A stretch of 64,000 nt of DNA from Schnuerera sp. xch1 (GCF_019931165.1 NZ_JAIOUP010000011.1:1-64000), one strand, 5' to 3'; positions 41,227-51,432 are shown, counted from the stretch's first letter. Notes: generated from the letters alone by a model not told the origin. Translations and numbers: made by a program.

Positions 41227-41877
41227 GTGAAATTATCCAAAATTTTTTATAACGGATTGATTAAAGAAAATACTATATTTGTTCAAGCAATAGGTATGTG
41301 TTCGGTTTTGGCTGTAACTACCTCTGCAATTAATGGTTTAGCTATGGGGCTAGCTGTAATTGCTGTATTAGTTGGATCGAATATAGTAGTTTCACTATTA
41401 AGAAAGGTTATACCAGATAAAATTCGTATACCAGCTTTTATTGTGGTTATTGCAACTTTTGTTACTGTAGTTGAAATGTTTATGAAAGCATATACTCCTG
41501 ACTTATATAATGCATTAGGAATATTTATTCCCTTGATTGTTGTTAATTGCATGATCTTAGGTAGAGCAGAATCATTTGCTTCAAAAAATAGCTTATTACC
41601 ATCTATAGTAGATGGCTTGGGGATGGGTGCAGGATATACTTTAGCAGTAGTAGTATTAGGTAGTATAAGAGAAATATTAGGTGCAGGAACTTTGTTTGGT
41701 ATGCAATTATTCGGAGCTAGCTTTGAACCAGCACTAATTTTCATAATGCCACCAGGAGCGTTTATAATACTTGGAATATTGATGGGGATTTTTAATTATG
41801 TTGGAAAGAGAAAAGAATCTCCTAAAACTGGTGTAAAGGAGGAAAACATAGATGAGTATATTTACAATATTGATTAG
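41227..41877 (+). CDS. rnfE: Rnf complex subunit RnfE
   Basis: A 216-residue membrane protein with about six hydrophobic segments. The RnfE/NqrD family motifs are GLIKENTIFVQAIGMC and FIPLIVVNCMILGRAESFA, where the cysteines help bind a membrane [2Fe-2S] cluster shared with RnfA. It starts with GTG and overlaps rnfA by 26 bases. Confidence 0.92.
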   Translation: MKLSKIFYNGLIKENTIFVQAIGMCSVLAVTTSAINGLAMGLAVIAVLVGSNIVVSLLRKVIPDKIRIPAFIVVIATFVTVVEMFMKAYTPDLYNALGIFIPLIVVNCMILGRAESFASKNSLLPSIVDGLGMGAGYTLAVVVLGSIREILGAGTLFGMQLFGASFEPALIFIMPPGAFIILGILMGIFNYVGKRKESPKTGVKEENIDEYIYNID

Positions 41878-42424
41878 TACGATATTTGTCAATAATTATG
41901 TTTTTGCTCGTTTCTTAGGTATATGCCCATTTTTAGGGGTATCAAACAAGACAGAAACAGCAACAGGTATGGGTGTAGCTGTAACTTTTGTAATTACACT
42001 ATCATCAGTTATAACTTGGGGAATACATTATGCTATATTAGACAGATTTGGATTAGAGTATTTACAAACTATAGTATTTATTCTTGTAATAGCTGCCCTA
42101 GTACAATTTGTTGAAATGTTTCTTAAAAAGACCAGTCCTAATCTATATAGTGCATTAGGAGTATATCTTCCATTAATCACAACTAACTGTATAGTATTAG
42201 GGGTAGCTATATTGAACATACAAGAGGGATATAGTTTAATCGAAACTATTTTTAATGCATTGGGAGCATCTGTTGGTTTCGCTATTGCATTACTACTTAT
42301 GGCTGGAGTAAGAGAAAAGCTTGAGATAATAGATGTTCCAAAGGTTTTAGAAGGTTTTCCAATAGCGTTAATAACTGCAGGTCTTATGTCCATAGCATTT
42401 TTAGGATTTAATGGACTTGTTTAG
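41852..42424 (+). CDS. rnfA: Rnf complex subunit RnfA
   Basis: A 190-residue membrane subunit with six hydrophobic segments. It is related to RnfE with inverted topology; the motifs NYVFARFLGICPFLGVSNK and YLPLITTNCIVLG supply cysteines for the shared [2Fe-2S] centre. Its start ATG lies within the end of rnfE, ensuring coupled synthesis. Confidence 0.92.
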   Translation: MSIFTILISTIFVNNYVFARFLGICPFLGVSNKTETATGMGVAVTFVITLSSVITWGIHYAILDRFGLEYLQTIVFILVIAALVQFVEMFLKKTSPNLYSALGVYLPLITTNCIVLGVAILNIQEGYSLIETIFNALGASVGFAIALLLMAGVREKLEIIDVPKVLEGFPIALITAGLMSIAFLGFNGLV

Positions 42425-42435
42425 GAGGTAATAAG

Positions 42436-43251
42436 ATGAGTGGAATATTATATCCAATAGTAGTATTAGGTGGTTTAGGGCTTTTATTTGGCTTAAGTCT
42501 TTCTTTGGCATCTAAGGCTTTTGCTGTTGAAACAAACCCAAAAGTAGAAAGTATTAGGAAAGTTTTACCGGGGGCAAACTGTGGAGCATGTGGATATCCT
42601 GGTTGTGATGGCTGTGCTAATGCGATTGCAGAAGGTGAAGCTCAGACCAATGCTTGTAGCGTTGGAGGCAGTTCAGTAGCAGAAAAAATTGCAGACATAA
42701 TGGGAGTTAATGCTACTAAAACAGAAAGAAAAGTGGCTACTGTATTATGTCAAGGCGATTGTGATAAAGCTAAAAACAAGTATGTTTATAATGGTATAAG
42801 AGATTGTAGAGCTCAAAATATATTAGCAGGAGGAAGTAAATCTTGCTCATATGGTTGCTTAGGTTGTGGTACATGTGCAGATGTCTGTAATTACGATGCA
42901 ATTAAGATAGTTAATGGAGTTGCTGTTGTAGATAAAGAAAAATGTGTAGCTTGTAAGGCTTGTATAGCTGCTTGTCCTAAGAATATAATTGAACTTGTTC
43001 CATATGATAATCAAGTAGTAGTAAAATGCAAGAGCAATGATTCAGGAAAAGTAGTAAGAAGTAATTGTAGTACTGGATGTATTGGTTGTCAAATTTGTGT
43101 TAAAAATTGTCCTGAAGACGCATTTAGTTTCGAAAACTATTTAGCAAGGATTAACTATGAAAAATGTACTAATTGTGGAATTTGTGCTGAAAAATGTCCT
43201 TCAGGAGCAATATTTTCAAATTTAGAAGAGCTTAATGAGAAAGCACAATAG
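42436..43251 (+). CDS. rnfB: Rnf complex subunit RnfB (ferredoxin-like)
   Basis: A 271-residue electron-entry subunit. An N-terminal membrane anchor (residues 5-25) precedes a cluster motif ANCGACGYPGCDGCANAI (C49, C52, C57, C74 as [4Fe-4S] ligands) and several ferredoxin-type CxxCxxCxxxC motifs (CLGCGTCADVC, CVACKACIAACP, CIGCQICVKNCP, CTNCGICAEKCP), so at least five clusters. It accepts electrons from reduced ferredoxin and passes them on. The operon ends here with a terminator. Confidence 0.93.
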   Translation: MSGILYPIVVLGGLGLLFGLSLSLASKAFAVETNPKVESIRKVLPGANCGACGYPGCDGCANAIAEGEAQTNACSVGGSSVAEKIADIMGVNATKTERKVATVLCQGDCDKAKNKYVYNGIRDCRAQNILAGGSKSCSYGCLGCGTCADVCNYDAIKIVNGVAVVDKEKCVACKACIAACPKNIIELVPYDNQVVVKCKSNDSGKVVRSNCSTGCIGCQICVKNCPEDAFSFENYLARINYEKCTNCGICAEKCPSGAIFSNLEELNEKAQ

Positions 43252-43254
43252 TTT

Positions 43255-43283
43255 AGAGCCTTTAATTAGGCTCTTTTATTTTT
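43255..43283 (+). terminator. Terminator of the rnf operon
   Basis: AGAGCC (43255-43260) and GGCTCT (43269-43274) with an 8-base loop, then TTTATTTTT. Confidence 0.8.
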
Positions 43284-43416
43284 AGAAAAATTCATTTATA
43301 ATATATAGGTGATATATAGAATAAATGTAAATTTTCTAGCTTGTAAATAGAAAATATAAATGGTAAACTTATTATGATGTTAAGATGGATGAATTTGTTT
43401 CAAAAGGGTGAAAAAA

Positions 43417-43794
43417 TTGACGAAAGGTGATAAGATTTTAATAGTCATTATTGTAATTATTAGTATTGTATCACTAATATTTGTAAATATATCAGTTTTT
43501 AGTTATCAAGAGAAATTTATAAGTGTACAAGTGAATGGAAAAGAGATAAAGAAAATAATATTTGATAGTAGTTTAATAGGAGAAACTGTCCCCATCGAGA
43601 CAGAATATGGATATAATTTGATAGAGATAGGAGATGAAAAAGTTAGAGTAATAGAAGCAGATTGTCCAGATCAACTAGATGTAAAGCAAGGATATATTTC
43701 TAATGTTGGAGAGGTTATAGTATGTTTACCAAATAGATTAGTTATTGAGATAAAAGGAATGGATGAAGTGGAAATAGATCGTATTAGCCGATAG
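43417..43794 (+). CDS. NusG domain II-containing membrane protein
   Basis: A protein of about 125 residues with a membrane segment (ILIVIIVIISIVSLIFVNI) and an outer NusG domain II-like beta domain (VQVNGKEIKKIIFDSSLIGETVPIETEYGYNLIEI and a CPDQLDVKQGYISNVGEVIVCLPNRLVIEI block). This small protein is often encoded beside the Gx transporter, as here (12 bases apart). TTG 43417 follows AAAAGGGTG at a normal distance; GTG 43408 is inside that site. An inverted repeat ATTTTCTA/TAGAAAAT (43331-43338, 43348-43355) lies upstream. Function unknown. Confidence 0.75.
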   Translation: MTKGDKILIVIIVIISIVSLIFVNISVFSYQEKFISVQVNGKEIKKIIFDSSLIGETVPIETEYGYNLIEIGDEKVRVIEADCPDQLDVKQGYISNVGEVIVCLPNRLVIEIKGMDEVEIDRISR

Positions 43795-43806
43795 AAAGGA
43801 ATAGAT

Positions 43807-44331
43807 ATGAAAGGTATTAAAAGATTAATATTTTTGTCATTATTGGTTTCAATTGGATTAGGGCTAAGTATTATCGAATCAATGATGCCTTTACCCTTTA
43901 TCGCACCAGGAGCAAAACTGGGACTTTCAAATATGGTTATATTGATAACTCTAGTTGTTTTTGATATAAAAGATGCTTTGACTGTAGGTATTCTCAAATC
44001 ACTTATTTTCACCTTAATTACAGGAAGTGTTACGAGTCTTTTTTACAGTCTATCTGGTTCCATTTTAAGTTGCTTATTAATGTATTTAATCTACAAAAAG
44101 TTTTCAAGTATATTCAGTTTAATAGGAGTTAGTATATTTGGAGCAATGGCTCATAATTTTGCTCAAGTTCTGGTAGCAAGTATAATGATGAATAACTTTA
44201 GGATATTTTCTTATATTCCTATATTACAGTTAACTGGACTCTTTACTGGATATTTTGTAGGATTAACTTCTAAATTTGTAATTAAGAGTTTGAAAAAATC
44301 AATTGATAAGATATTTTATTCTAATGATTAA
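43807..44331 (+). CDS. Gx transporter family membrane protein
   Basis: A 174-residue membrane protein with five hydrophobic segments. The motif FIAPGAKLGLSNMVILITL is the diagnostic part of this family (Gx transporter / heptaprenyl diphosphate synthase component I-like). The annotated names differ and the role is unproven; proposed substrates are small metabolites or polyprenyl precursors. It is co-transcribed with the NusG-II protein and maf. Confidence 0.75.
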   Translation: MKGIKRLIFLSLLVSIGLGLSIIESMMPLPFIAPGAKLGLSNMVILITLVVFDIKDALTVGILKSLIFTLITGSVTSLFYSLSGSILSCLLMYLIYKKFSSIFSLIGVSIFGAMAHNFAQVLVASIMMNNFRIFSYIPILQLTGLFTGYFVGLTSKFVIKSLKKSIDKIFYSND

Positions 44332-44340
44332 GGTGATGCT

Positions 44341-44922
44341 ATGGACACAATTGTTTTAGCTTCAGGTTCTCCAAGACGAAGGGATTTGTTGCTAAAATAC
44401 AAATTAAGACCTATTATCGAAGAACCTCAAATAGAAGAGAAAATTTATTTAGATGAAGCACCTGAACAAGTTGCTATGGCTTTATCTTTTGAAAAAGTGG
44501 CCCAAGTTGCAAACAAATTCAATAATGGAGAAATTATAATAGGCGCTGATACAATAGTAGCATGCGATGGACTTATACTTGGAAAGCCTAAGAATGAATA
44601 TGAAGGCAAAGAAATGATTAAATTTTTGAGTAATAGAGAACATCAGGTAATAACAGGTATTAGTATTATGAGATCTAATTGTAATATTAAAATAATAGAT
44701 TATGAAAGTACAATTGTGAAGTTTAGAAAACTTTCTGATAAGAAAATCCAAAAATATATAGAGTCCAACGAATATATTGATAAAGCTGGGGGATATGGTA
44801 TACAAGGATTAGGATCTATATTAGTCGAATATATTAATGGATGTTATTTTAACGTAGTAGGATTGCCTATATATAAGCTAGATACTTTATTAGAAAGATA
44901 TTTTAATATCAATTTATTATAA
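44341..44922 (+). CDS. maf: Maf-type nucleoside triphosphate pyrophosphatase
   Basis: A 193-residue house-cleaning enzyme hydrolysing modified or non-canonical nucleoside triphosphates (dTTP/UTP type). Motifs: LASGSPRRRDLL at the start, IIGADTIVACDGLILGKPKN with the catalytic acidic residue, SNREHQVITGISI and DKAGGYGIQGLGSILVEYINGCYFNVVGLP. It starts after GGTGATGCT and precedes radC and mreB, as in many Firmicutes. Confidence 0.9.
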   Translation: MDTIVLASGSPRRRDLLLKYKLRPIIEEPQIEEKIYLDEAPEQVAMALSFEKVAQVANKFNNGEIIIGADTIVACDGLILGKPKNEYEGKEMIKFLSNREHQVITGISIMRSNCNIKIIDYESTIVKFRKLSDKKIQKYIESNEYIDKAGGYGIQGLGSILVEYINGCYFNVVGLPIYKLDTLLERYFNINLL

Positions 44923-44940
44923 AAATGTAGGTGATTATAT

Positions 44941-45648
44941 ATGGGATCAAGTACCAACTCTTACAAAAATTATACTATAAAAGACCTTCCAATGAATGAA
45001 AGACCTAGAGAAAAATTATCCAAGTATGGGGTGGGTTCCTTATCCAATTCTGAACTGATAGCAATAATTATTAGAACTGGGCATTTAGAAAACACTGCTA
45101 TTGATTTAGCTAGTAAGCTTATCAGTATGGATAGTACTGGAATTAAATATTTATCTCAAGTGACCGTAGAAGAATTAACAGCAATAAAAGGTATTGGTAA
45201 TTGTAAAGCAGCCCAAATAATAGCAGCCATAGAGTTAGGGAAAAGAATATCTAGTCGTAGTGGTGAAGCTAAACTTAAAGTAAATTCGCCTGTTGTAGTT
45301 GCAGAATTACTTATGGAAGAGATGAGATATTTAAACAAAGAACATTTTAAAATAATGCTGCTTAATACTAAAAATCAAATAATCAGCATTGAGGAAATAT
45401 CTATAGGAAATCTAAACTCTTCCATTGTACATCCTAGAGAAGTATTTAATATAGCAATTAGGAGAAGTGCTAATTCAATAATATTAATACACAATCACCC
45501 AAGTGGTGATCCAACACCAAGCACAGAAGATATCAATATTACACATAGACTTATAAATGCAGGTGATATAATAGGGATTAAAGTTCTAGATCATATAATA
45601 ATTGGTGACAATAATTATCTAAGCTTAAAACAAAAAAATATCATATAA
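44941..45648 (+). CDS. radC: RadC-like JAB/MPN protein
   Basis: A 235-residue protein with an N-terminal helix-hairpin-helix (residues 65-90; GIKYLSQVTVEELTAIKGIGNCKAAQI) and the metalloprotease-like JAB1/MPN domain with the zinc motif IILIHNHPSGDPTPSTEDINIT. Its DNA repair role has been questioned; the actual function is unknown. It is next to mreB, a conserved position. Confidence 0.88.
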   Translation: MGSSTNSYKNYTIKDLPMNERPREKLSKYGVGSLSNSELIAIIIRTGHLENTAIDLASKLISMDSTGIKYLSQVTVEELTAIKGIGNCKAAQIIAAIELGKRISSRSGEAKLKVNSPVVVAELLMEEMRYLNKEHFKIMLLNTKNQIISIEEISIGNLNSSIVHPREVFNIAIRRSANSIILIHNHPSGDPTPSTEDINITHRLINAGDIIGIKVLDHIIIGDNNYLSLKQKNII

Positions 45649-45687
45649 TTTAGTAATTTATGCTATAGAGAGAAAGGAGTAATCAAT

Positions 45688-46719
45688 ATGGGAGTATTTA
45701 GTACATTTTCAAAAAATATGGGTATAGATTTAGGAACAGCAAATACGTTGGTGTATATTAAAGGAAAAGATATTGTAATAAGAGAGCCATCAGTAGTGGC
45801 TATTCAAACTGATACAAAACAGGTATTAGCAGTTGGCGAAGAAGCAAAAAAAATGATTGGGAGAACTCCTGGCAATATTGTGGCAATTAGACCTTTAAAA
45901 GATGGAGTTATCGCTGATTTTGATATAACACAAAATATGTTAAAATATTTTATTAAACGCGCTATTCAAAGGCGTTCATTATTACAGCCTACAGTTGTAG
46001 TATGTGTACCTAGTGGAGTCACCGAAGTTGAAAAAAGAGCAGTAGAAGAGGCAACTATTCATGCAGGAGCTAGAGAAGCATATTTAATTGAAGAACCAAT
46101 GGCTGCAGCAATTGGTGCAGGATTACCAGTTCAAGATCCAACTGGTAGTCTGGTAGTAGATATTGGTGGAGGAACAACAGAAGTAGCAGTTATTTCTCTA
46201 GGTGGCATTGTAACAAGCAAATCTATTAGAATTGGTGGGGACGAGCTAGATGAATCTATTGTAAATTATATTAAAAAGGAATATAATTTAATGATTGGAG
46301 AGAGAACTGCCGAAGAAATTAAGATTAGTATCGGGTCTGCCAATGTTAGCAATAAGGAAAAAAAATTAAAAATAACAGGTAGAGATTTAATTAGTGGATT
46401 GCCTAAGGCTATAGAAATAACATCCAGAGAGATTTATGAAGCTATGAAGGATGAAATTTATAATATATTAGATGCGATTAAATCAACTTTAGAAAAAACT
46501 CCACCAGAGTTGGCAGCTGACATAATGCAATTTGGTATAATGTTAACAGGTGGAGGGGCTTTACTTGATGGATTAGATAAATTAATAATAAATGAAACAG
46601 GCATGCCCGTGCATATAGCAGAGAATCCATTAGATTGTGTAGCAATAGGTACTGGAAAAGCTTTAAATAGTATTGAAGTATTGAAAAGAACCTCATCAAG
46701 TAGTAAAAGAATAGGTTAA
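45688..46719 (+). CDS. mreB: Rod shape-determining protein MreB
   Basis: A 343-residue actin-like filament protein which guides cell wall synthesis for rod shape. The nucleotide-binding motifs are [39 protein letters not shown] and [16 protein letters not shown]. The gene leads the mreBCD-pbp2-minCDE series. The site GAAAGGAG precedes the start. Confidence 0.95.
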   Translation: MGVFSTFSKNMGIDLGTANTLVYIKGKDIVIREPSVVAIQTDTKQVLAVGEEAKKMIGRTPGNIVAIRPLKDGVIADFDITQNMLKYFIKRAIQRRSLLQPTVVVCVPSGVTEVEKRAVEEATIHAGAREAYLIEEPMAAAIGAGLPVQDPTGSLVVDIGGGTTEVAVISLGGIVTSKSIRIGGDELDESIVNYIKKEYNLMIGERTAEEIKISIGSANVSNKEKKLKITGRDLISGLPKAIEITSREIYEAMKDEIYNILDAIKSTLEKTPPELAADIMQFGIMLTGGGALLDGLDKLIINETGMPVHIAENPLDCVAIGTGKALNSIEVLKRTSSSSKRIG

Positions 46720-46730
46720 GTGGTGATAGT

Positions 46731-47567
46731 ATGTTCTTTATCAAAAAATATAAAAATAGAATGATAGTAGTATCGATTGCTATCATTCTAATTATTATTA
46801 TAGGGAATACCAGTAGTGAGAGAGTTAGCTTAACAAGCATAGAAAAGATTATAGGGAATATTTTTTCACCAACACAAAAATTTTTTTTTAATGTGAGTAA
46901 TGGTATATCTAATTTTTTCACTTCTATAAAGGATATCGGTAATTTAAGAGAAGAAAATAAAGAATTAAAATCAAAGGTTTTAAAACTAGAAGAAGAAAAT
47001 AGGAACTATGAAGATTTAATTGGAAAATCTGAATACCTAATCAATGAAAAAAAATTAATTGAAAATACAACTTATAATTTGATATCTGCTGAAATTACTG
47101 GTAAAGAACCAGGAAATTGGTTTGATAGGTTTACTATAGATAAGGGTTCTAAAGATGGAATAGCAAAAGGAGATACAGTTATTCAAGCAATTGAGATTGA
47201 AGAAGATGTAGTTCAAGAAGGAATAATTGGAAGAGTTATAGATGTTGGGAATAACTGGGCAAAGGTAAATTCTATTATAGACGAAAATAATAATATTTCT
47301 TTTAGAGTAATTAGAACACAAGATGGAGGAATATTATCAGGTAGTATAAATGGTGAAGTTAGTGGATATTTATTTGATTCTAAAGCTGATGTAATGAAGG
47401 GAGACAAGCTTATCAGTTCTGGATTAGGTGGAATATATACGAAGGATATGTATATAGGTGAAATTACAGATGTAATAAAAGAAGAAGAAGATTTAATGAA
47501 AAAGATTAAAGTTGAACCAGCAGTAGATTTTAAGAAAATTTTTAAGGTCTTTGTTATAACAGATTAA
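46731..47567 (+). CDS. mreC: Rod shape-determining protein MreC
   Basis: A 278-residue bitopic protein with a membrane helix (residues 12-28), a coiled coil (residues 70-100; NLREENKELKSKVLKLEEENRN) and the double beta-barrel domain. It links the Mre filament with penicillin-binding proteins outside the membrane. MreC motifs include WFDRFTIDKGSKDGIAKGDTVI and NWAKVNSIIDENNNISF. Confidence 0.9.
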   Translation: MFFIKKYKNRMIVVSIAIILIIIIGNTSSERVSLTSIEKIIGNIFSPTQKFFFNVSNGISNFFTSIKDIGNLREENKELKSKVLKLEEENRNYEDLIGKSEYLINEKKLIENTTYNLISAEITGKEPGNWFDRFTIDKGSKDGIAKGDTVIQAIEIEEDVVQEGIIGRVIDVGNNWAKVNSIIDENNNISFRVIRTQDGGILSGSINGEVSGYLFDSKADVMKGDKLISSGLGGIYTKDMYIGEITDVIKEEEDLMKKIKVEPAVDFKKIFKVFVITD

Positions 47568-47583
47568 CGATTGAGGGATTAAA

Positions 47584-48084
47584 TTGACTGTATTTATTAT
47601 ATCTTTAATTATAATTATTAACTTTATATTGCAATCTACAGTAATATCCTATTTTAGTATATTTGGAGTTGTACCAAATACAAGTCTAATTATTATAGTA
47701 GCAATTGCATTATTAAAAGGGAAAAAAGTGGGTAGCACTACAGGTTTATTAATTGGCTTATTACAAGATATTGTATTTAGCTCTGTTATTGGAGTTAATG
47801 CGTTTATATACTTTTTTATAGGTTATTTAATGGGAATGGCTGAAGATAAATTATCTAAAGAAAATATTCTATTACCAGTTATTATGTCTATAATAACTAC
47901 TATAGGATATCACTTTTTTTATTTCCTATTTATGTTTTTCTTAAACTATGATATTTCATTTTCTATCTTTTTCAAACAAATAGTAATTATTGAAATGATT
48001 TATAATAGTTTATTATCTATATTTTTATTTAAATTATTTTCAAAGATATTTGTCATGCCTTCGATAACATTTGGAAAGAAATAG
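47584..48084 (+). CDS. mreD: Rod shape-determining protein MreD
   Basis: A 166-residue membrane protein with five hydrophobic segments. The conserved element is VPNTSLIIIVAIALLKGKKVGSTTGLLIGLLQDIVFSSVIGVNAF, as expected for MreD. It works with MreC and PBP2. The start is TTG, preceded by TGAGGGAT. Confidence 0.85.
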   Translation: MTVFIISLIIIINFILQSTVISYFSIFGVVPNTSLIIIVAIALLKGKKVGSTTGLLIGLLQDIVFSSVIGVNAFIYFFIGYLMGMAEDKLSKENILLPVIMSIITTIGYHFFYFLFMFFLNYDISFSIFFKQIVIIEMIYNSLLSIFLFKLFSKIFVMPSITFGKK

Positions 48085-48096
48085 GAGTGTGCTAAT

Positions 48097-51000
48097 TTGA
48101 AATTATTGGAGAAATTAAAGAATAGATTTAATATTTTAATAATCATATTAAGTATTATAATGATAATTCTTATTTTTGGATTAGCTATCTTAACTATAAT
48201 AGAAGGAGATTATTATAGGGATATTTCTGATAATAAGAGATTGAAAGAAATATATATTACTGCACCAAGAGGTGAAATTAGAGATAGATATGGTAGATTG
48301 TTAGCAGGTAATAAGCCTAGCTTTACTGTACAAATTTTAAAAGATGAGTTAAATACTTTGAGTACAGAAAAAAAGAACGAGATTCTATTATGGCTTACTA
48401 GATTATTAGAAGAAGATGGAGTTAATTATGTTGATGATTTTCCAATAGAATTTAATGTTTTTCAATATAAAAATGACAAAACATATAATCTAGAAAGTGA
48501 TTCTCCAATGGATACGGTAATAGATATAATAATATCTAATAATTTACTTTCACAGATATTAGATACTTATTACATAAATCCCGACTATGAAGAACACTAT
48601 AGTTTTGCAACTATTAGAAAAGCAATAAATGCTCTTGAAGAAAAGGATATTGAAATTCCTATTATAGTAGACATAAAGGAAGGAGAATTGATTGTCAAAT
48701 ACGATGAAGAAAAAGACATTGAACAATGGAAGGAAAACCATCAAATACATCAAAATGCTTCGCCTAAAGAAGCTATAATTTCAATGATTAATGACAATGA
48801 AAATATAATAAGGAAGATATTAGAACATCCTATTTCAAGACAATTAGTGTATAATATATTGAATGAAAAAAAACTAGATAATAATTTAGAAATAAAGAAA
48901 TATTCCCTTACTTATGATGAAGAATATTTAGAAACAAAAAGATCTCTTATGAAATCATTCAATAATATAACTTATGAAACAAAAGCCATAGATGATTTTG
49001 TGGAAATTGTTAAGGAAACTTCACTAGTTGATTTATTAGTTAAGATAGCTGAAGTTGAAGATGAAGAAGGAAATATTGATAAGCTAATACCTGGACAAGT
49101 TTTGTTAAATAAAATAGAGGAAAAAGGATTAGAATGTCCTGTAAAGATTGATATTGATGAAGAACAAAATACTATTTTATATACACATAAGGATAGTAAG
49201 AAAACAGATAATAGAGCACCCATAGATACTTTGATTAGTTTCGCAGTAGAAAATAATTTATTAAAGGATTTTATTACGGATGAAAAGATTAAAGGAATAG
49301 CTCAAGAGATAGTGTTGCAAAAAGGATTTAATCCACAAATATCCATTACAAAATGGCAGTATACATCGTTAGTAGAAAAGGATACATGGTTTAAAAAACT
49401 TAATATTGATAATAAGAATAGTAGTGCTAAAGAGGTATTTGACTATTTAATTAAATATTATGATATAAATAAAAATTTAGGTAGATATGAAACAAGGATA
49501 ATGATGTCTTTACATGATCAATTAGAAAAGCAAGGTCATAGAGCTTATCAACCTATTAATATTGCTTATGGAATAAAAGATGCTACCGTGGCTAAAATTG
49601 AAGAAGGATTTATGAGAATGTCAGGGGTGCAAGTATCAATAGAACCAGTAAGATATTATCCTGAAAATGAAACTGCAGCTCATGTACTTGGATATCTAGG
49701 GAAAATTTCGCAAACTAGTGAAATTGAGAAGTATGTTAAGAGAAACAAATATTCTCCAAATGATATAATTGGTAAGACTGGTATTGAAGAAAAATTTGAG
49801 TCAGAACTTAGAGGCAAAAATGGAGTAAGAAAAGTGGAAGTAGATGTTTTAGGAAATAGAACCAGTGTATTAGATGAGGAAAAAGCTATACCGGGAAATA
49901 ATATCTATTTAACAATAGATTCAAATCTCCAAAAAACAGCACAAGATTCATTAAAACATGCTTTAGAGGAAATTCAACAAGGAGGAACTTTTAAAAGTAA
50001 ATGGGGAGATTATAAATTTGGCATTAGCAGTTCAAAAGGAAGGCCATATATAAATGCAACTTCAGGTGCTGTAGTAGTTACATCAGTAAAAACTGGAGAA
50101 GTATTAGCTCTAACAAACTATCCAGCTTATGATCCTAATCTTTTTTCAACAGGAATATCCAATTCAGATTGGGAAAGTTTATTCCCTGAAGATGATGCAG
50201 ACTTATTAGCACCTAGACCATTGTATAATATTGCTATACAAACAGCAATTCAACCAGGTTCCACTTTCAAGATGGTTACTGCTCTTGCAGCTTTAGAAAA
50301 AGGATTAGATCCTAATCAAGCTATAAGGGATATGGGTTATATTAACATAGGAAGCGCTAGATTTGGTTGTTGGATATGGAACTCTAATAGAACGACACAC
50401 GGTTATACCAATTTATATGATGCTTTAAGAGATTCTTGTAATTATTATTTTTATTCTCTTGCATTAGGTAAAAATCAGAAAACAGGAAAACCAGTAGGAA
50501 CAAGGGTTGACATTGAAGATATAGCAAATATGGCTAAGGAGTTAGGATTAAATGATAAAACAGGTATAGAGATAGACATTCCTAACGAAGCATCTGGAGG
50601 AGTGCCAAATCCACAGAGTAAAGTTATGATTACAAAGAGTATGTTGAGAAATTATTTAAATAGTAATATTCAGTCTTATATTAAAAAAGGAGAAGAATTT
50701 TCCGATAAAGAGATTAAAGATAAAGTAGAAACAATAGTTGGTTGGATAGAAGAAGAACCACTCTCTAGAAATGAAGTAATACAACGATTAGATGAAATGG
50801 GTATAGAACCAGAAAAGCGTCTTGAAGGTGAAAAAGAAGGATTAGCAGATAAGATTAAATACACCTATTTAAACTTTGCTGGTTGGAATATTACTGACAC
50901 TTTGAATGCTACTATTGGACAAGGACAAAATGCATATACTCCAGTTCAGATGGCTAATTATATAGCTACTATTGCAAATGGAGGGTATAGGAATAAGCTT

Positions 51001-51432
51001 ACTCTTGTAGATAATATAAAAAATTATGATAATACTAAGAATTTGTATAAAAGAGAAGCTAATCCTGAAAAAATGAAATTAAGTAACTATGAAAGTTTAG
51101 AACATTTAAAATTAGGTATGAGAGAGGTGGTCACTGAAGGTAGTGCTAAGGGGCTATTTAAGGATTTTCCTATATCTGTAGCAGCTAAGACTGGGACTGC
51201 TGAAAAATCCGGTATCAATCCAGTAACAGGGGACACATATGATTCCTATGCTTGGTTTGTGGCTTTTGCACCATATGAAGATCCCGAAATAGCAATTTCT
51301 ATAGTATTATTTCAAGGTGGAAGTGGTGGATATGCTGGACCTATAGCTAGAGAGATTATTGCTGAATATTTTGGATTGAATAATGATAATGATAAGGAAA
51401 TATTACCCTTTGAAAATGAATTGACAAGATAA
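48097..51432 (+). CDS. mrdA: Penicillin-binding protein 2 with a large repeat-containing insert
   Basis: A 1111-residue class B transpeptidase for elongation, next to mreD. It has one membrane helix (13-37) and catalytic motifs STFK (S722, K725), SCN (780-782) and KTGT (1031-1034). Usual PBP2 proteins have 600-750 residues. Here the N-terminal pedestal is enlarged by about 380 residues (about 85-465), made of three related units near 110-165, 171-280 and 331-430, for example LEEKDIEIPIIVDIKEGELI against IEEKGLECPVKIDIDEEQNT. A second insert of about 80 residues (about 845-925) lies in the transpeptidase domain. It starts with TTG after ATAGGAGTG. Confidence 0.88.
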   Translation: MKLLEKLKNRFNILIIILSIIMIILIFGLAILTIIEGDYYRDISDNKRLKEIYITAPRGEIRDRYGRLLAGNKPSFTVQILKDELNTLSTEKKNEILLWLTRLLEEDGVNYVDDFPIEFNVFQYKNDKTYNLESDSPMDTVIDIIISNNLLSQILDTYYINPDYEEHYSFATIRKAINALEEKDIEIPIIVDIKEGELIVKYDEEKDIEQWKENHQIHQNASPKEAIISMINDNENIIRKILEHPISRQLVYNILNEKKLDNNLEIKKYSLTYDEEYLETKRSLMKSFNNITYETKAIDDFVEIVKETSLVDLLVKIAEVEDEEGNIDKLIPGQVLLNKIEEKGLECPVKIDIDEEQNTILYTHKDSKKTDNRAPIDTLISFAVENNLLKDFITDEKIKGIAQEIVLQKGFNPQISITKWQYTSLVEKDTWFKKLNIDNKNSSAKEVFDYLIKYYDINKNLGRYETRIMMSLHDQLEKQGHRAYQPINIAYGIKDATVAKIEEGFMRMSGVQVSIEPVRYYPENETAAHVLGYLGKISQTSEIEKYVKRNKYSPNDIIGKTGIEEKFESELRGKNGVRKVEVDVLGNRTSVLDEEKAIPGNNIYLTIDSNLQKTAQDSLKHALEEIQQGGTFKSKWGDYKFGISSSKGRPYINATSGAVVVTSVKTGEVLALTNYPAYDPNLFSTGISNSDWESLFPEDDADLLAPRPLYNIAIQTAIQPGSTFKMVTALAALEKGLDPNQAIRDMGYINIGSARFGCWIWNSNRTTHGYTNLYDALRDSCNYYFYSLALGKNQKTGKPVGTRVDIEDIANMAKELGLNDKTGIEIDIPNEASGGVPNPQSKVMITKSMLRNYLNSNIQSYIKKGEEFSDKEIKDKVETIVGWIEEEPLSRNEVIQRLDEMGIEPEKRLEGEKEGLADKIKYTYLNFAGWNITDTLNATIGQGQNAYTPVQMANYIATIANGGYRNKLTLVDNIKNYDNTKNLYKREANPEKMKLSNYESLEHLKLGMREVVTEGSAKGLFKDFPISVAAKTGTAEKSGINPVTGDTYDSYAWFVAFAPYEDPEIAISIVLFQGGSGGYAGPIAREIIAEYFGLNNDNDKEILPFENELTR

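Noticed and set aside
43331-43355. ATTTTCTA/TAGAAAAT inverted repeat as an operator
   Set aside because: AT-rich 8-bp repeats arise often by chance in such DNA, and no supporting promoter alignment was found.
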